A stretch of DNA of 8,003 bases. It comes from an uncultured Lachnospiraceae bacterium (GTDB lineage: Bacteria > Bacillota > Clostridia > Lachnospirales > Lachnospiraceae). The position numbers and the translations under genes are program-made. Below are positions 6,944 through 8,003 of this stretch, piece after piece. Under the pieces are notes generated by a model. It had not been told where the DNA came from, searched no databases, and was given only the letters and a program-made list of their open reading frames with translations. Each line of letters starts with the position of its first letter. The first letter of the stretch is position 1. Where the stretch lies: assembly GCA_934371505.1 (NCBI GenBank), contig CAKRNW010000103.1, forward strand, positions 1 to 8,003, read 5' to 3'.

Positions 6944-6970
6944 AAAATGTGACTTCTTTTTGAATCTGAT

Positions 6971-6989
6971 GAAAAGTCCTTGACTTTTC
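6971..6989. repeat. Perfect 8-bp inverted repeat with 3-base loop
   Basis: GAAAAGTC (6971-6978) and GACTTTTC (6982-6989) pair perfectly around CTT. It could extend by one G-T and one A-T pair. The following bases (GTCTCTGG) are not a T-run. As RNA it is a stable hairpin that might weakly end the R-M transcript; as DNA it could be a binding or crossover site. Confidence 0.5.
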
Positions 6990-7042
6990 GTCTCTGGACA
7001 GACAGAACAGTTCTTTTCGCACTGGTAAAAATTTTCCCGCTA

Positions 7043-7051
7043 TGCTAAAAT
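7043..7051 (+). promoter_or_regulatory. Candidate extended -10 promoter for the pyrophosphatase gene
   Basis: TGCTAAAAT (7043-7051) fits an extended -10 (TG-N-TAAAAT), although the -35 region (TGGTAA near 7023) is poor. A second option is TATTAT (7122-7127) with TTTATT 18 bases before it. Either would serve the gene starting at 7168; I cannot choose between them. Confidence 0.3.
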
Positions 7052-7150
7052 AGCAACCATTAAAGGGAGTATAGTGGCACCAGAAATGATTAAAAACTTT
7101 ATTAAAGTCACAAGCAATCTATATTATAAACGATGAAATATAAAATTAAC

Positions 7151-7159
7151 AGAGAGGAG
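7151..7159 (+). promoter_or_regulatory. Ribosome binding site of the pyrophosphatase gene
   Basis: AGAGAGGAG lies eight bases before ATG 7168 and is a strong Shine-Dalgarno match, which fixes the start and agrees with a highly expressed housekeeping gene. Confidence 0.8.
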
Positions 7160-7167
7160 CAAATCCT

Positions 7168-8003
7168 ATGGGTGAACGAAAAAGACCCGTATTCGTGATC
7201 GGGCACAAAAATCCGGACACAGATTCCATCTGTTCCGCTTTAGCTTACGCTGACTTAAAACGCCGCCTTACCGGCGAGGACTATATTGCCGCAAGAGCGG
7301 GCAATTTAAATGAAGAAACCCAGTATATCGTGGAGCGGTTCGGCATCACGCCTCCTGTTTTTCTCAAAGATGTGGGAACGCAGGTGCGGGACATCGAGAT
7401 CCGTGAGACACCGGGAGTGTCTGAAAATATTTCCCTGAAAAAGGCCTGGACTCTGATGAAGGATCTGAACGTGGTAACCCTTCCTATTACAGATGAAAAC
7501 AATTTCCTCACAGGATTGATCAACATCGGAGACATTACCAAATCCTACATGGAAGTGTACGACAGCAGAATTCTCTCCAACGCCCACACCAAATACCGGA
7601 ATATCATCGAAACCCTGGAGGCGGAAATGCTTGTGGGTGATCCGGAGGAATATTTTACGGAAGGAAAAGTGCTGATTGCAGCGGCAAATCCGGATTTGAT
7701 GGAAAGCTATATAGAACCCCATGATCTGGTGATCCTTGGAAACCGTTATGAATCCCAGCTCTGTGCTATTGAGATGAATGCAGACTGCATCATTGTCTGC
7801 GAAGGTGCTTCTGTTTCCATGACCATCAAGAAACTGGCAGAGGAGAAAAACTGTGTCATTATCAGTACACCTCATGATACTTACACGGTAGCCCGCCTGA
7901 TGAATCAGAGCATGCCGATCAGCTACTTTATGAAACGACATGGACTGACTACCTTCCATATGGATGACTTCACTGACCAGATCAAGGAAGTCATGGCGAA
8001 GAA
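7168..8003 (+). CDS. ppaC: Family II Mn-dependent inorganic pyrophosphatase with CBS/DRTGG regulatory insert (3' partial)
   Basis: The enzyme hydrolyses pyrophosphate to two phosphates in the cytoplasm, pulling biosynthetic reactions forward. The first 278 codons are present and the frame leaves the window open; CBS-type members are about 550 residues long, so roughly half is here. The DHH-type first motif IGHKNPDTDSICSA (11-24) supplies metal ligands His13, Asp17 and Asp19. LNEETQYIVERFG (47-59) matches the conserved segment after it. A CBS domain follows at about 70-130 (LMKDLNVVTLPITDENNFLT and GLINIGDIT). A DRTGG-like domain spans about 165-250, including HDLVILGNRYESQ and STPHDTYTVARL. 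A second CBS begins at about 252. In relatives such as the Clostridium perfringens enzyme this insert binds adenine nucleotides, with AMP/ADP inhibiting and diadenosine polyphosphates activating. The gene is functionally unrelated to the R-M island and probably marks core chromosome. Confidence 0.96.
   Translation, partial: MGERKRPVFVIGHKNPDTDSICSALAYADLKRRLTGEDYIAARAGNLNEETQYIVERFGITPPVFLKDVGTQVRDIEIRETPGVSENISLKKAWTLMKDLNVVTLPITDENNFLTGLINIGDITKSYMEVYDSRILSNAHTKYRNIIETLEAEMLVGDPEEYFTEGKVLIAAANPDLMESYIEPHDLVILGNRYESQLCAIEMNADCIIVCEGASVSMTIKKLAEEKNCVIISTPHDTYTVARLMNQSMPISYFMKRHGLTTFHMDDFTDQIKEVMAK

Larger units (their letters stand above)
6854..7167. other. Structured intergenic region between R-M island and pyrophosphatase gene
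   Basis: These 314 bases contain no credible gene. The first half is relatively GC-rich and packed with short hairpins (listed separately). The second half, from about 7020, is AT-rich and holds possible promoter elements for the pyrophosphatase gene. No hairpin here is followed by a clear T-run, so I see no standard intrinsic terminator for the R-M operon. Confidence 0.6.

Noticed and set aside
4284..7008. Shared GACAGACA at the left (4284-4291) and right (6999-7006) borders as possible attachment repeats
   Set aside because: Eight bases with different flanks can occur by chance over this distance, and no integrase gene is present.
7306..7959. Long open frame on the - strand (217 codons)
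   Set aside because: It lies entirely opposite the pyrophosphatase coding frame, which has unmistakable family motifs and a strong ribosome site; it is a mirror of codon bias.
1..8003. CRISPR array, tRNA, rRNA or intact insertion sequence
   Set aside because: No regularly spaced repeats, no tRNA-like cloverleaf or conserved arm sequences, and no transposase reading frame were seen on either strand.

Overview
The window looks like a piece of a low-to-mid GC Firmicute chromosome, most likely a gut Clostridia/Lachnospiraceae-type bacterium. This rests on strong AGGAGG-like ribosome sites, a CBS-domain family II pyrophosphatase and a surface-glycan gene style common in that group. The taxonomic call is an inference; there is no rRNA or other marker here. 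All confident genes lie on the + strand.

Left part (about 1-4248): a tightly packed, probably co-transcribed glycan-assembly group. It holds the C-terminal bulk of a multi-membrane GT-C-like glycosyltransferase (5' end outside the window), a family 2 (GT-A fold) glycosyltransferase, a GT-B fold (GT4-like) glycosyltransferase whose start overlaps its upstream neighbour, and a small secreted or anchored SH3b protein whose start overlaps the GT gene. The genes are separated by a few bases or overlap, which points to one operon for making or decorating a cell-surface polysaccharide or glycolipid.

Middle part (about 4249-7080): a restriction-modification island flanked by non-coding, structure-rich DNA. 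On the left is a startless reading frame (about 4421-4639) that looks like the remnant of a mobile-element or accessory gene. It is followed by a near-consensus promoter (TTGTAG, 17 bp, TATAAT) whose spacer and -10 box lie inside a 22-bp perfect inverted repeat. This drives a C5-cytosine DNA methyltransferase with an N-terminal helix-turn-helix-like segment, and then, with an ATGA stop/start overlap, a PD-(D/E)XK restriction endonuclease. There is no separate controller (C) gene, so the layout suggests that the methyltransferase represses its own operon through the palindrome. Downstream, about 120 bases (6868-6989) hold five short hairpins in a row, unlike a simple terminator and more like a mobile-element recognition region.

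Right part (7168 to the end): the first 278 codons of a CBS/DRTGG-containing, Mn-dependent family II inorganic pyrophosphatase, a housekeeping gene that runs out of the window. The arrangement (glycan operon, R-M island with structured edges, housekeeping gene) fits insertion of a defence module at a variable spot beside core genes. The most interesting items are the operator-embedded promoter paired with the HTH-methyltransferase fusion, the endonuclease with a large C-terminal half I cannot assign, and the hairpin array at the right edge of the island.
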